From Tenuibacillus multivorans (GTDB lineage: Bacteria > Bacillota > Bacilli > Bacillales > Alkalibacillaceae), in assembly GCF_900103915.1 (NCBI RefSeq), contig NZ_FNIG01000003.1, positions 248,001-312,000 on the forward strand: DNA of 64,000 nt, in the 5' to 3' direction. The notes under the pieces were generated by a model, which was given only the letters and a program-made list of their open reading frames with translations, ran no database searches and was not told the origin of the DNA. The position numbers and the translations under genes are program-made. Of this stretch, positions 63,856 to 64,000 are shown one piece after another (positions within the stretch are counted from its first letter, which is position 1; every line of letters starts with the position of its first letter).

Positions 63856-63875
63856 CCAAGCACCTCAAGCATGAT

Positions 63876-64000
63876 TTATGATTCATCAATTGTTGTAAGT
63901 TCTTGTGTGCGCTTCTTAACTTTTTCAGGATCAACTTGGGTTCTTGCAACACCTGATTCCATGGCTGCTTTAGCGACCTCACTTGCAACAGCAGGTGCAA
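63876..64000 (-). CDS. Malic enzyme, C-terminal 41 residues (partial)
   Basis: The last 41 codons of a minus-strand gene enter from the window edge: APAVASEVAKAAMESGVART, then QVDPEKVKKRTQELTTIDES and a stop. The pattern resembles the C-terminus of NAD(P)-malic enzymes of the YtsJ type, which lie just upstream of accD in Bacillus. It is too short for certainty. Confidence 0.65.
   Translation of the reverse strand, partial: APAVASEVAKAAMESGVARTQVDPEKVKKRTQELTTIDES

Overview
This window is core chromosome of a spore-forming member of the Bacillaceae. It carries gerE, sspI, ytxC, ytaF and ytvI-type sporulation genes. The order accD-accA-pfkA-pyk-ytvI-citZ-icd-mdh-phoP-phoR-polA-mutM-ytaF-coaE-gapB-nrdR-dnaB-dnaI-ytxC-thrS-infC-rpmI-rplT ... 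pheST-rnhC-zapA-cvpA-polX-mutS2-lcfA-fadR-etfBA-trxA-uvrC-sdhCAB-gerE-racE-rph is that of the Bacillus subtilis 240-260 degree region. Many proteins (EtfA, EtfB, PheT, PolA, MutS2) look rich in Asp/Glu, which fits a moderate halophile or haloalkaliphile; that is inference. Almost all genes lie on the minus strand, so the transcriptional order runs from high to low coordinates.

Layout. 1-1231: the end of a decayed IS1182-type insertion sequence. 1258-2104: a two-gene tRNA operon (Gly-TCC, Arg-TCT) with its own promoter and terminator; its leader and spacer carry repeats fused to copies of tRNA 5' ends. 2158-9225: rdgB, rph, racE, a MarR regulator, gerE, a thioesterase and sdhCAB. 9414-16702: uvrC, trxA and the fatty-acid oxidation operon lcfA-fadR-fadB-etfB-etfA with a FadR operator. 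16858-21913: a tiny membrane peptide, mutS2, polX, cvpA and zapA. 22050-28257: rnhC, a 21-bp repeat array, pheST behind a T-box, an RNA methyltransferase and sspI. 28262-38662: a 137-bp structured repeat, M42 aminopeptidase, dUTPase, a VTT-domain membrane protein, ysdA, the infC-rpmI-rplT operon with an L20-type leader, thrS with a T-box, and nrdR-dnaB-dnaI-ytxC. 38798-49282: gapB, coaE, ytaF, mutM, polA, phoR, phoP and a DUF255 protein. 49428-52687: a small decaying accessory patch (orphan eutH, a 3' remnant of splB, a deleted and frameshifted dsbA-like gene, a TetR gene with no good start, a second 21-bp array). 52757-64000: mdh-icd-citZ, ytwI, ytvI, fxsA, pyk, pfkA, accA, accD, a GntR regulator and the 3' end of a malic enzyme gene.

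The most unusual signals are noncoding. Two arrays of 11 degenerate 20-21 bp units (consensus TGANTCCCCAATRA plus a variable tail) both sit between convergent genes, are nearly equal in length (229 and 228 bp), lie in the same orientation and are outside predicted transcripts. Separately, a repeat family of about 120 nt in the tRNA operon is fused each time to a copy of the 5' end of the tRNA gene next to it. I cannot tell from sequence alone what either does.

Metabolically the window joins glycolysis (pfkA, pyk), gluconeogenesis (gapB with two CcpN-type operators), the TCA cycle (citZ, icd, mdh, sdhCAB), malic enzyme, fatty-acid synthesis (accDA) and fatty-acid degradation (the FadR-controlled operon), together with replication initiation (dnaB, dnaI) and repair (polA, mutM, uvrC, polX).
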